A stretch of 64,000 bases of DNA from Planococcus citri (Eukaryota > Arthropoda > Insecta > Hemiptera > Pseudococcidae): positions 10,682,001 through 10,746,000 of the forward strand of contig NC_088677.1 in assembly GCF_950023065.1 (NCBI RefSeq). The letters run 5' to 3'. Shown one piece after another: positions 26,801-36,240 of this stretch (positions are counted from its first letter, which is position 1; each line of letters starts with the position of its first letter). The translations under genes were made by a program, and so were the position numbers. The notes below the pieces were generated by a model. It had not been told where the DNA came from. It searched no databases and saw only the letters and a list, made by a program, of their open reading frames with translations.

Positions 26801-29800
26801 TTTGAGCTTGAAAATGGCCCAGAAAAAAATGAGAAAAATATTTTTTTGATATTCTTTTTATTTTTTGAATTTTTTAAAAAGAAAATGGTAGGAGCAAAGA
26901 GTAGTTTAATTCAGAGATAGATACAATAACGAATTGAGGTTGAGGACTTCATTTTTCAAGATCGTTGAGAAACCTGTGCCAAAAAATTATAGAATATTGA
27001 GAAATTATTCCACTGAAAAAGTAATTTTAAAAGTTGATCTTTATTTTGTATTTCCAGGACCCGATGTGCCTAAAACTATCCTAATGAACGCAGTTACCGA
27101 TACACCTTCATTATTGTTGAATAATCAGACTGAATTAGCAGCTAGATACGCCAAAATGGCAAAGCCTCAATTGAAAATTTTACAAGTGAGTTGATCATCA
27201 TTCATCACACATTCTCAATATTTTCCTGATTACCTAATTCGAAGAATTCTAAAATATGCTAAAAAAAATGTACAGGTCGAATTGGATACAGGTTACATAG
27301 CCCAAGTGAAAATATTACTGCCGCCCATTATGCGAGAGCGTTTAGAGATGGAGTTTCCTTTCATTCTTTACGTGTAAGTGGGTCTGAAAATATTGTTTCA
27401 GCTATTGAAATTTACATATTATTCGTATGGCTATAAAAATCCTTATTCTGTCAATGTGCAGAGGTTCATCGCCTGGAAGCCAAGGTGTGACGGAAGAATG
27501 GCTCATAGACTGGAACACATATCTAGTTAGTAATTTAAATTTCGTCGTCGGTATAATCGATGCTCGAGGATCTAGTTGCCAAAGCGACGAAATGAAGAAC
27601 GAAATAAATAAAAAATTCGGTATAGTTGACGTCGAAGATCAACTATCGGTGCTATTGTAAGTTCAAAAAGGATTTCCTCTATATAGGTACCTTCTACCTA
27701 TCTGATATTGTAAGGGTTGAAAATTTACATTCGTCGAAATATTTCTGTGCAGATATTTACGAGATACTTTGAAATACATTGATAGAACCAGAATTGGAGT
27801 ATGGGGTAGAGGTTATGGTGGTTATGTTACCGGTAGACTCTTAGAACAAGATAATGGTACCTTTCATTGTGGTATAGCAATCGCTCCTGTTACCAGTTGG
27901 GCCCATTATGGTGAGTATATGCCTAAATAAATTCAAACGATTTTTCAAAATTCATAAAAGTATCAATGGTGTTCTGTACGTGTTTCATTGAGTAATGTTT
28001 CCTTATCTATTATTTTGCAGTATCTGTATGGACTGAACGATTCATGGGTACTCAAAATGTAACCGATAATTATCGAGGTTACGAAGAATCTGATTTAACA
28101 AAGAAGGTCGCTAATTTCCGCGATAAGAAATTTCTCCTTATACACGGCACTGCCGATAAATTAGTTCATTATCAACATAGTATGCTGTTGGTGCATTCTT
28201 TCTCGAAGCAAGGGATCCTTTTTAGGCACCTGGTAAGATTTTTCATATCCTAGTTTATCTTTTGTCCATTTTCAAAGCTATAGGAGTTACGATTACTTTC
28301 ATAAATTGTCCACCCCCCCCCCCAACCCCCCTGATGAAACTAATTAAACAAAGCCAGCGATTACACAATTGTCAAAAAGTTTCAATTTTCTGGAAAAATT
28401 GCCTAAAAGTTTAAATTTTTGAAAAAATAATCAGAATAGTGTCAATTTTTGTCAAATTTGCAAACAGTGTCAACATTTTGGACAAATATGTCAAAAAGTG
28501 CAATTTTTGGATAAATTATCAAAATTGTGTCAATTTTTGTCAAAAGTGTAAAAAATAGTCAATTTTTGAAACAATTTGTCAAAAAAGTGTCAACTTGAAA
28601 AAAAATGTCAAGAGTCAGATATTTAAAAAATTAGTCAAAAAGGCACAATTTTTGGTAAAATAGTCAAAAAGTGGTAATGTTTAGAAAAATTGTCAAAATG
28701 ATGTCCATTTTTGGGGGAAAATGTCAAAAGAGTGTCAACAAAGGTGAAAAGTGTCGAATTTTTAATAAATTAGTCAAAAAGGTACAATTTGTGGCAAAAT
28801 AGTCAAAAAGTGCAATTTTTGGATAAATTGTCAAAATGGGTCAACTTTTGAAAAAGTAGTCAAAAAAGTGCCAACTTAAAAAAAGGTCAAAAGTGTCAAA
28901 TTTAAAAAAAAAACAGTCAAAGAGGTACAATTTTGGGCAAAATAGTCAAAAAGTGTAATTTATGGGTAAATTGTCAAAAAAGTGTCAATTTAAGAAAAAG
29001 TAGTCAAAAAGTGTCAAATTTTTAAAAAATCAGTCAAAAACGCACAGTTTTTGGCAAAATGGTAAAAAAAAAGTGTCAATTTTTGGGAAAAGTACAAAAA
29101 AGTGTCAACTTGAGAAAAAAATGTCAAAAATGTCAATTTTTTGAGAAATTGCTCAAAAAGGCACAGTTTTTGGCAAAGTAGTCAAAAAGTGCAATTTTTG
29201 GATAAATTGTCAAAAAGGGTCAACTTTTGAAAAGATAGTCAAAAAAGTGTCAACTTTTTTTAAAAATTTTTAAAAAAATTAGTCAAAAAGTGTCAGTTTT
29301 TGGATGTATTGTCAAAAGTTTTAATCATTGAATGAATTGTCAAAAAGTGTCGACTTTTAAATAAATAGTCAAAAGAGTGTCAATTTGAGAAAAAATGTCA
29401 AAAGTTTCAAATTTTTAAAAAAATTAGTCAAAAAAGCACAATTTTTGGCAAAATAGTCAAAAAGTGTCAATTTCTGGAAAAATTGTCAAAATTGTGTCAA
29501 TTTTTGGATAAAGTGTCAAAAAAGTGTCAACTTGAAAAAAATGTCAAATTTTTAAAAAAATTGGTCAAAAAGGCACAGTTTTTGGCAAAGTAGTCAAAAA
29601 GTGCAATTTTTGGATAAATTGTTAAAAAGGGTCAACTTTTGAAAAAATAGTCAAAAAAGTGTCAACTTTTTAAAAAATATATCAAAAGTGTCAAATTTTT
29701 TTAAAAAAAATAGTCAATAAGCACAATTTTTGGCAAAATAGTCAAAAAGTGTCAGTTTTTGGATGTATATTGTCAAAACTTTTAATTTTTGAATGAATTG

Positions 29801-30562
29801 TCAAAAAGTGTCGACTTTTGAAAAAATAGTCAAAAGAGTGTCAATTTGAAAAAAAATGCCAAAAGTGTCAAATTTTTAAAAAAAGTAGTCAAAAAAGCAC
29901 AATTTTTGGCAAAATAGTAAAAAAGTGCCAGTTCTTGGCTATATTGCCAAAAAGTGTCAACTTTTGAAAAAATAGTCAAGAAGTGGCCATTTTTGTCAAA
30001 ATGGTCACATAAAGTGTCAATTTCTTGAAAAATTGTCAAAATGGGGTCAATTTTTGGGAAAGTATCGAAAAAGTGCAACTTGAATAAACAGTCAAAGTAT
30101 CAAATTTTTAAAAAAAATCAGTTAAAATGACACAAGTTTTTGCAATATGGTCAAAAAAGTGTCAATTTTTGGATAAATTGTCAAAAAGTGTTGGTTTTTG
30201 AAAAAATTGCCAAAATGTGTTGATTTTTTGCAAAATGGTCAGGAAGTGGCAATTTTTGTCAAAATAAACTCGTAAAAAAAATCACGAAATAACTCGTAGA
30301 ATTTTGTATGCTGATTTTCTATTCTATTTTTTTTTTTTTGTTCAATTTCTCATCCAAAAATTACTCGAAGTCTCGATTTTTAAATTCTAATAGTAAACCG
30401 ATCTTTCTCAAATTCCAGACCTACCCTGACGAAGACCACGACTTTTCCGGCGCCAATCACCACGTCATAAAAGCGATGGAAACATTCTGGAACGACTGCT
30501 TCGGTCCGATCGAATACGAAGACTACGACGAAGGACTAGCGTTCTTGTCATTCGCTCAATAG
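8870..30562 (+). CDS. Dipeptidyl-peptidase-4-like protein (S9B family), probable pseudo-enzyme, 15 exons, 5' end not found
   Basis: Exons assembled by eye from splice sites and phase: 8870-8944, 9420-9472, 13886-14109, 14267-14424, 22078-22181, 22494-22617, 22786-23015, 23156-23308, 23499-23650, 27058-27185, 27276-27373, 27462-27656, 27753-27910, 28021-28232, 30419-30562. They join in frame for 735 codons plus TAG. Beta-propeller hallmarks: V-S-A-D-L-K-Y, V-A-W-S-P-R-G-N-A-L-A-F-V, N-G-V-P-D-W-L-Y-Q-E-E-I (the substrate-binding Glu pair), Y-P-K-V-G-T-R-N-P, C-L-T-C. Hydrolase hallmarks: G-S-Q-G-V, D-A-R-G-S-S, D-Q-L-S-V-L-L, H-G-T-A-D (Asp, 28155-28157) and P-D-E-D-H (His, 30437-30439). The nucleophile motif G-W-S-Y-G-G reads G-R-G-Y-G-G: Ser is Gly at 27811-27813. 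Family members are serine exopeptidases removing N-terminal dipeptides after Pro/Ala; loss of Ser suggests a binding role like DPP6/DPP10. Residues before the propeller (signal or anchor) were not located. The donor of exon 6 (GTTCGT) is weak and chosen by phase. Confidence 0.9.
9473..10169. other. Intronic, non-repetitive part of DPP4-like intron 2
   Basis: Starts with a strong donor (GTAAGTAT) and runs through CG-containing unique sequence before the minisatellite. No exon fits the required phase here, since exon 2 ends with two bases that are completed exactly at 13886. Confidence 0.5.
10170..13700. repeat. GAAAATTG minisatellite, about 3.5 kb, inside an intron
   Basis: Core at about 11000-12960 is a tandem array of a 19-bp unit, GAAATTGAAAATTGAAAGT, with 12-13-bp variants (GAAAATTGAAAAT). 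It is most regular at 11580-11800 and 12500-12700, and degenerates outward on both sides. The minus strand lacks stop triplets in this unit, so three frames stay open for 200-365 codons and give Phe/Asn/Gln/Ser-rich periodic peptides. A 19-bp unit read in triplets gives a 19-residue period. These are not genes. The array sits between exons 2 and 3 of the DPP4-like gene. Confidence 0.9.
14425..15745. other. Unique intronic sequence with balanced base composition
   Basis: First part of the 7.65-kb intron 4 of the DPP4-like gene. From about 14580 to 15660 it is rich in CG and has no dispersed repeats, unlike nearly all other introns here. It contains TACAGGGTGTCCTGG near 15052. No exon on either strand could be supported. 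It is a candidate for conserved non-coding or regulatory DNA. Confidence 0.45.
15770..16840. repeat. Tandem array of eight units of about 135 bp
   Basis: The word CAGCGACCTC recurs at about 15838, 15969, 16104, 16235, 16373, 16510, 16647 and 16781, that is every 131-138 bases. Each unit also has AAATAAGTTCATATTCG, ATACCATCCGATATATCACT, a TTTTCACGATTTTTCAAAA stretch and a C-run before TTTGGG.CACAGAG. Open frames through it are repeat artefacts. Related single words (TCAGCGTCACCAAAAACAT) occur at 36240-36620 and, inverted, at 41330-41520. Confidence 0.9.
16841..17389. other. Intronic spacer, no gene seen
   Basis: AT-rich with a few C-runs. No exon, RNA or clear repeat unit recognised. Confidence 0.5.
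17390..18420. repeat. Degenerate foldback-family element with both arms
   Basis: The left arm (17500-17900) carries 'GAACCGAACAAAGCTG', 'ACCAAATTGACCTAGAAAGC', 'TTTTGAGACTCCAGCAGATTT' in the plus sense. The right arm (18180-18420) carries the inverted forms ('GGAGGCTACAGAACTACTC', 'GCTTTCTAGGTCAATTTGATG'). Same word order as the element at 50841-53000, but shorter and more diverged, with no clear termini. Lies in intron 4 of the DPP4-like gene. Confidence 0.65.
18421..19033. other. Intronic spacer with repeated 'CCAAAAA' words
   Basis: Loose, non-tandem repetition of 'TTGCCAAAAA', 'TCTCGCTTTT' and 'TTTTGACAAA' words, possibly a decayed minisatellite. No gene seen. Confidence 0.4.
19034..21448 (-). 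pseudogene. LINE ORF2: reverse transcriptase plus RNase H, 5'-truncated, catalytic Asp lost
   Basis: An uninterrupted frame of 804 codons on the minus strand. It enters at the start of the RT fingers (P-K-L-W-K-T-A-T-I-I-P-I-L-K-P), so the endonuclease is missing. RT motifs: S-S-Y-R-P-I-S-L-T-S, N-G-V-P-Q-G-S-V-L-S, F-A-D-D at residues 219-222. In motif A the expected Asp is Tyr131 (F-F-Y-L-E-K-A-F-D); one base change, GAT to TAT, at 21056-21058 accounts for it. RNase H follows at about 540-680, with its acidic residues present in C-F-T-D-G-S-K, T-A-E-L-A-A-I, Q-S-D-S-L and N-E-I-V-D. A C-x2-C-x8-H-x4-C finger (C-Q-F-C...H-L-L-F-Q-C) lies near the C-terminus. The A-rich tail is the T-run at about 19053-19070. 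Antisense insertion in intron 4 of the DPP4-like gene. The RNase H puts it among the I-like/LOA-like non-LTR groups; the exact clade is not decided. Confidence 0.92.
21449..22077. other. End of intron 4, no gene seen
   Basis: AT-rich flank of the LINE with short TAGGTA runs, ending in the polypyrimidine tract and acceptor of exon 5 (TTTTTCAG before 22078). Confidence 0.5.
23651..24959. other. First part of DPP4-like intron 9, no gene seen
   Basis: AT-rich sequence after a GTAATT donor. No exon fits between exon 9 (ends with one base of a codon) and exon 10, which supplies the other two at 27058. Confidence 0.5.
24960..25900. repeat. Foldback-family remnants with inverted segments
   Basis: 'AAATTTCTGGAGAAAATTGAAAA' (here split in two words, AAATTTCTGGAG and AAAATTGAAAA) with 'GGAGGCTCCAGAATGGCC' at 25140-25200 is mirrored in reverse complement at 25610-25680 ('CATTCTGGAGACTCCAG') and repeated directly at 25800-25860. 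Related to the 'GGAGCCTCCAG' family at 50841-53000. Inside intron 9 of the DPP4-like gene. Confidence 0.55.
26213..26600. repeat. Two-copy tandem duplication, about 207-bp unit
   Basis: GTGTTTTCTGACTAATTTGA occurs at 26281 and again at 26488. Both are followed by AATCTGA.GTCCAT.TGGAGCGC and by T-rich sequence with CTACGAA. Non-coding, intronic. Confidence 0.75.
26630..26752 (+). mobile_element. Short 3' end of the same LINE family, sense orientation
   Basis: ACGGGTGTAATAATCTTGTA followed by ATTATAGACATCC and a poly(A) run (about 26710-26752) closely matches the 3' end of the antisense LINE at 19055-19110, whose sense strand reads ACGGGTGTAATAATCAAGTA then ATTACAAACACCC and poly(A). The preceding 80 bases ('AAAAATTCATCTCCCTAATA', 'AACCTCACAAACCAAATCTT') also align with the end of the LINE ORF2. 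A 5'-truncated copy of about 120 bp in intron 9 of the DPP4-like gene. Confidence 0.75.
28370..30260 (+). repeat. GTCAAAAA minisatellite array 1 (29-30-bp unit)
   Basis: Tandem units of the type GTCAAAAAGTGTCAATTTTT plus GGAAAAATT. Variants (GGCACAATTTTTGGCAAAAT, TCAACTTTTGAAAAAATA, TCAAATTTTTAAAAAAAT) recur in a fixed succession, a higher-order repeat every 120-280 bases. It fills almost all of the last intron (28233-30418) of the DPP4-like gene. No terminal module like that beside the other three arrays is visible next to this one. Confidence 0.9.
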
Positions 30563-30568
30563 CAATCA
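30560..30568 (+). promoter_or_regulatory. UAG stop in a CAR-YYA readthrough context
   Basis: The DPP4-like stop is TAG followed at once by CAATCA. This fits the known stop-codon readthrough context UAG-CAR-YYA. Downstream codons stay open, through predicted splice sites, for either 23 more codons (donor after 30571, acceptor before 30645, stop at 30705-30707) or about 50 codons (exons 30563-30579, 30645-30730, 31019-31066). Whether readthrough happens cannot be seen from DNA. Confidence 0.35.
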
Positions 30569-31890
30569 CAGGTTCCGCTGTAAACACAAATTTACACCTA
30601 GAGGCGAATGAAATGCCATTTGAACAAATGAATTTGTATTACAGAAATGCTGCACAGAAGATGATATTCCAGAAGAAGATGACTGCAGTTGCAAGAGCTT
30701 CGTTTAAAATGTGCAGCAACGTTTTTTCTGGTAAACTTAAAAAACCTCAAATGTGATCATCTAGTCTGACATACGTATTAATTTAATACTAATGTTTACT
30801 TAATCAAATCTCGGTCGAATTTGCGTACCTAATAGATTGTCCGCGATATGTTTAAGAATCGTAAATTCCATTTTGTTTATATTTTTGTTTTTGTTTTTTT
30901 GGTACCTCCTTAATTCCTCATATTGATTCAAACGTTCGCTGATTAACTAGTTACCATTGAATGAAACTTTGAATGGTTTCCACTTCCACTACGTATGATT
31001 AGATTTATCCTATTTTAGCCAAGGACCAATGCAGAGATGGACTGGGTAGAAAATTCTATTTAAAACGTAAGAATTAGTTATCATTAACAATAATGAATGT
31101 TCAGCTGCTTCTCATTTATAAATCTCGATTCACTTTTTTTCTCAAACAGACACCAAATTAAAAAAAAAAAAAAAAAAAAGAGGAAGAAGGAAATTTTTTG
31201 AATGGATTTTTAACAAAAACCTTTCAAATCATCAAAACCGTTTTTTATATTTAATTTTTCAATTTAAAAAAAAAAACAGGGAAGGAAAACAGTTTTCGAA
31301 TGAGTTTTCAACAAAACTTTCCTCAACATGAGAACCATTTTTTGAAAAAAATTTGTGGAATTTCGTTCCCTAAAAACTTTATACAAAAGATAAATTGACT
31401 GGGTCCATTTTTCAACCCAATTTGAGATATTCAGGAATCAGGAGTGAAAAAAAAGTATGTTAATCAGTTATTATAAAGTATAAATAGGTACTTACGACGG
31501 AAATGGAAGAACTTAAACTCTTCCAAGTACATTTTCTTGCTCAGTCTGCCTCTGGACCAATGTACAGATACTCACTCAATCCAAAAATAACTAGTCATTA
31601 CAAGTACCTACAATGGATTTTTCACGATATCATGTTTTTCATTTTTTAGGTTGATTAATTTTTTAATTATTTTTACGCATAAATGTTTGATATAAACTCG
31701 ATGATATATATTTTTTTTAATTGTAGAGAAATCATTTGACAACCAGAACAGTTCTCACTCTCAGTAATTGTTTGATACCAATTTACTCCTTAAATTCGAT
31801 TCCTATGTAGAAATACGATGTAAAATGCTGGTTCTGGGACAAATTAAGACATTCCTGTCTCATTAAAATTTCATCAAGATAAATTGTTTA
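30563..31890 (+). other. 3' flank of the DPP4-like gene
   Basis: Contains exon-like pieces with canonical borders (30645-30730; 31019-31066, acceptor TATTTTAG and donor GTAAGA), perhaps 3'-UTR exons or a C-terminal extension. A run of about 19 A's lies near 31160-31179. No convincing AATAAA signal. A short motif, GGACCAATG, occurs at 31023 and 31553. Confidence 0.4.
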
Positions 31891-31894
31891 TCTA

Positions 31895-34318
31895 CTTTTT
31901 TTGACAATTTATTCAAAAATTGAAACTTTTTGACAACTTTTCCAAACATTGGCACTTTATTGACAATTTTTCCAAATATTGACACATTTTTGATAATCCT
32001 AAAAATGGACACAATTTTGATACTTCTTTCAAAAGTTGGCAATTTTTAGTACTTTTTAAAAAATTGACACAATTTTGACAATTTATCCAAAAATTGATAG
32101 GGTGAGCTACCCTGTTCGCAACCACCATCCAATTTGCAACCGAATTCACTTCACAGTTAAAAAATAAGACTTTCCGGCTAGAATTCACCTTTTTTTTTTT
32201 TTAAATGCTACAGTTTGAGATTCTCTACACAATGAACCATTCCTACATAATTTATCTGTGATTCTCTTATTTGATATTCGTCACTGAAGTTGTGCCTTCC
32301 AGGCATTTGTACATCTGTGGTGTTTTCTTAAAAGGAAGTGTGATGGAGGTGATTTTAAAACTCAGTGAAAAGTATGAAAAATGATGAGAAATTGATCCGG
32401 TTTTTTTTATGATGGTAAGTAGACTGTTTGAGGAACTGTTTAAACTGCTTGGTATCAATTATTTTATTGATTTAATGCTTATAATTGATCACGTTGCAAA
32501 CCGAGTCCAAAAAACGTGATTTTCCAGTTTGCAACCACCGGTTGCAAAGTGGCTTAGTGAATCGAAATTTAGGTGCCAGTTTGCAACCAACTTATTTCTT
32601 ACAATTCCAGGCTCCAAAATACATCAAACACATTACCATGTACCTCAGTATGTTTTTAAAAATCGGTGAAATACATTTATTTAGTTTATCAAGAGGTAAT
32701 TTGATTTTTTTCGGAGCCTGAAATGCTAAATACAATGGTTGCAAACTGGATACCCAACTGGTTGCAAACTGGAAAATTACGTTTTCTAGAAAGGCTTGAG
32801 ACAGGATTAATTAAAAGCATAAATCAATACCAAGTAGTTTAAACAGTTGCTCAAGCAATCTACTTACCACCATAAAAAAAAACGGATCAATTTCTCATCA
32901 TTTTCTAATTGCTTCAATAGAAAATAATTGGTTGCAAACTGGTTAAATCAAACGTTGCAAACTAGAGTGCTTTGGTTGCAAACTGGTAATTTTGAGTTTT
33001 TTCAATATCTTTGTAATTAAAAAAAAAGTATTTAACGAAAAAGGCTTAGTAGTATATTTTTAGAAACGGAAAACTTCAGGGAATCGAAATATCTAATTTT
33101 TTTCAAAATTTGCATTAATATACTTCTGTATAGGCTTGTTAAAAGTTGGCACCTCCTTAACCGGTTGCAAACTGGGTGGCTCACCCTACCTTTTGACAAC
33201 TTTTCCAAAAGATTGCACTTTTTAGCAAATTTTTTAAAAGTTGACACAATTTTAATTATTTTTTCAAAATTTGACTCTTTTTGACAACCTTTTTAAAAAT
33301 TGACACGTTTTGACAATTTTTTCAAAAGTTGACACTCTTTGACTACTCTTCCAAAAATTGGCACTTTTTTGACAATTGTTCCAAAAATTGACACCATTTT
33401 GATAAGTTTTCCAAAAATCAGCTCTTTTTGACAACCTTTCCAAAAATTGACACTTTTTGACTAAATACTATTTCAAAAATTGGAGTTTTTCTGACAATTT
33501 TTCTAAAAATTGACACAATTTTGATTTTTTTTTAAAGTTGGCACTTTTTAGTACTTTTTAAAAAATTGACATAATTTCAACAATTTATCCAAAAATTGAA
33601 ACCTTTTGACAACTTTTCCAAAAAATTGCAATTTTTAACAAATTTTCTATAAATTGACACAATTTTGATTATTTGTCCAAAATTTTACTCTTTGTGACAT
33701 TCTTTCTAAAAATTGACACTCTTAGACAATTTTTTTAAAAGTTGACAAGTTTTGACAGTTTATTCAGAATTTGGCACTCTTTGACTATTCTTCCAAAAAT
33801 TTGCACTTTTTTGACAACTGTTCCAAAAGTTGACAGCAATTTGATAAGTTTTCCAAAAATTGCCTCTTTTTGACAACCTTTTCAAAAATTGACACTTTCT
33901 GACTACTTTTTTAAAAATTGACACGTCTTGACTACTTTTTTTAAAAAGGCACTTTTGGGACATTTTTTTAAAAATTGACATCTTTTTCTCAATTGCTTAA
34001 AAAACTGATACCATCTTAACAACTTATCCAAAAATTGGCACTTTTATGACAAGTTTTCTAAAAATTGACACTATTTAGACAGTTTTTTCAAAAATTGACG
34101 CTTTTTGACCATTTTTTGAATATTTGAAGCTTTTTGACCGTTTTTTAAATATTTGACGCTTTTTGACCATTTATCCAAAAACTGACACATTTGGACAACT
34201 TTTCCAAAAATTGGCATCATTTTGACAATTTATCCAAAAATTGACACTTTTTGATAACTTATCCAAAAAAGTTGCACTTTTTGATAACATTTCAAAAAAT
34301 TGCACTTTTTGACTACCT
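31895..34318 (-). repeat. GTCAAAAA minisatellite array 2, opposite orientation
   Basis: Units read CCAAAAATTGACACTTTTTG on the plus strand, the reverse complement of array 1. Interrupted once, at 32100-33186, by a foldback element. Ends on the right in a defined terminal module (34320-34890). Confidence 0.9.
32100..33186. mobile_element. Foldback element with TA target duplication and GGTTGCAAAC motifs
   Basis: Left end GGGTGAGCTACCCTGTTCGC and right end (reverse complement) GGGTGAGCCACCCAGTTTGC form the terminal repeats, each bordered by TA (32098-32099 and 33187-33188). Removing the element restores a regular array unit, CCAAAAATTGATACCTTTTG. Internal halves are also reverse complements (e.g. 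GTTTAAACTGCTTGGTAT at about 32450 in inverted form near 32835). About ten copies of GGTTGCAAACTGG or its complement lie along both arms. No transposase ORF. TA duplication suggests mobilisation by a Tc1/mariner-type enzyme. Confidence 0.88.
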
Positions 34319-34319
34319 A

Positions 34320-34890
34320 CTCGTAGGTCAAATTTAGCAAAAAAAAAATAATAAGGAAAAAACAGAACTTTATCAGCAAGTTTGGCAAAAAGCAGGACTT
34401 CTCTTGGGCAATTTTGGCACAAAAGGAAGACATGTTATATAGATAAGGCGAAAATTGATTGTCTTTAAATACATATTCATGATGGGGGGGGGGGGTGCAA
34501 AAAATTGTGGACTTATAACTTGCGGGCATTAGCGTGCCCCCAAAAAAGAAGTGACAAGAAAAGGCTTATGTATGACATAAAAATTGAACTTGTTTACCTT
34601 TAAAAAAAATATTTTTACACAAAATGTGAAAATTTTTTGGAGAATTATCTCATATTTCAATTTTTTTTCTTTTTTCAAGAACTTTATTTTTCATCACTTT
34701 ATCTTTCTAACGAAATTCAATAGGGTCACAATTGATCAACTTTTTAAGATATCAAATTTTATCAGGTCAGAGTTTTGATCAAAGTAGATCGCTGATCAGA
34801 TCCAAATCATTTTCTCCAAAGAAAGGTTCTGAACAGATCCATCATTTTTTCAGATTAATTCGGTTTGATTCGATTCTTGATCAGGCACCA
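34320..34890 (-). repeat. Terminal module of the GTCAAAAA element family
   Basis: Non-tandem sequence joined to array 2: 'AACAGAACTTTATCAGCAAG', a G-run with GTGCAAAAAATTGTGG, 'GGCATTAGCGTGCCCCCAAA', and then 'CAGGTCAGAGTTTTGATCAA' with several GATCAGA words. The same succession is found inverted at 55685-56095 (beside array 3), and its proximal half at 63600-63830 (beside array 4). It always lies on the same side of the array relative to unit orientation. Confidence 0.85.
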
Positions 34891-36240
34891 AAATGATAAT
34901 TTTTTTTCTCGAACAAAATAACATTCAACATGCAAATGTTTTTTAAGCATTCTCTTTTTTTACTTATACTTACCAATTTCATCTTACCTACCTACTTTAT
35001 ACCTACTTATGTACCTGTGTACTTTCCTACCTAACACTTGTTTTTCCATTTCAATAGATAGATAATCATTACGATACTTATTACCTTCATTTTAATTATT
35101 ATTTTTAAAAAATAATAAATACCTACACAAGAACACCACATTTAATCCCTTTATTGTAAATTGAAAATTTTGAAATTACTACGAAAAAAAGCTAAAATTT
35201 AGTAATTTTTACTCGTATTACTAATTTCATATCAAACCAGCGTGTAAATTTTTTTGAAAATGTTTTTAAAATCGGGTTACCTACTTTGATTTTTTATTTA
35301 CGTATTTATTTTTTGCCTCGAATTATGTATTATTATTGCAACTACAGCATATTTTGCGAGTTCAATTTGTGTTCTGTGATTACCTCCACATTTATACAAA
35401 GTTGAAGTTATTTGAATTAATAACGAATTCAAAATGCTAGTCTTTAATTTACCTTTATTTTACGTTTATAGCTTCATCTTGCTCATTATTGTTTTATTTA
35501 CTTATTTGTACCTATTTTATTTTCATCTTCAATGTACATTCGTTATTATTTTACCTACTATTCTTCTTCCTAATTTCGTTATCATTTTTTTACGATCTTA
35601 TACTCTTGAAGCATGATTTTGTTTCTTTTTATTGAATCAACAAATAAATAAAACAAAAAACAATTAACATAACAGTTGAATGAATTGAAAAGACGTAATA
35701 TGCGAGTAAAGTAGTTACCTACTTATAAAGAAACGCAGCAAAATTTTCATCGTTTAATCGCGAATGTCAAAATCACGTAAGAATTTATCTGGGTTCGTCG
35801 TCATTGTTCATGATTTGTAAAAAATAAATAAAAATAAAATGAAATAAAAATTCGCTAAAAAATGAAAAAATTTAGTTACTATTTTTTGTTGTTTTTATTC
35901 GTATTTTTATATCCAGTACGTGTGTTTATGATTTTTTAAAAGAGTCATAACTGATAATTTTTTTCCCATTTTTTGAAATGACTCGATGTAGTATAATTAG
36001 ACAGAAGAAATGCAAAAAGGTTTTTAATTTTACCTATTTTATATACCTAATATTGTACGTGTAAATTATGTATGTTTTTTGGTGTCCTTTTTTTTTCTGT
36101 GTTACGTGTGGCTATTGTTATTTTATTTGTTATACATAAATTTGTGTGTTTATTTGTTGTAATTAAAAATTGTGTGTTGATGCGAACGACGGTGTTTTTT
36201 ATTTACTTCCACTGATCAACACTGCAAACTAAGCAAATCC
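34891..36240. other. Very AT-rich spacer, no gene seen
   Basis: TACCTACC runs near 34985-35035, then AT-rich sequence. A 60-codon hydrophobic frame at 35434-35616 has neither family resemblance nor a flanking signal and is treated as chance. Confidence 0.5.

Noticed and set aside
28370..34318. Possible CRISPR-like regular repeats
   Set aside because: The genome is eukaryotic, and the units are contiguous diverged minisatellite copies without unique spacers.
34985..35035. TACCTACC/TAGGTA runs considered as telomeric repeats
   Set aside because: The arthropod telomere unit is TTAGG; these short runs are scattered through the whole window and not tandem TTAGG.
35434..35616. 60-codon hydrophobic frame
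   Set aside because: AT-rich sequence gives Phe/Ile/Leu-rich frames by chance; no start context, homology or neighbour supports it.
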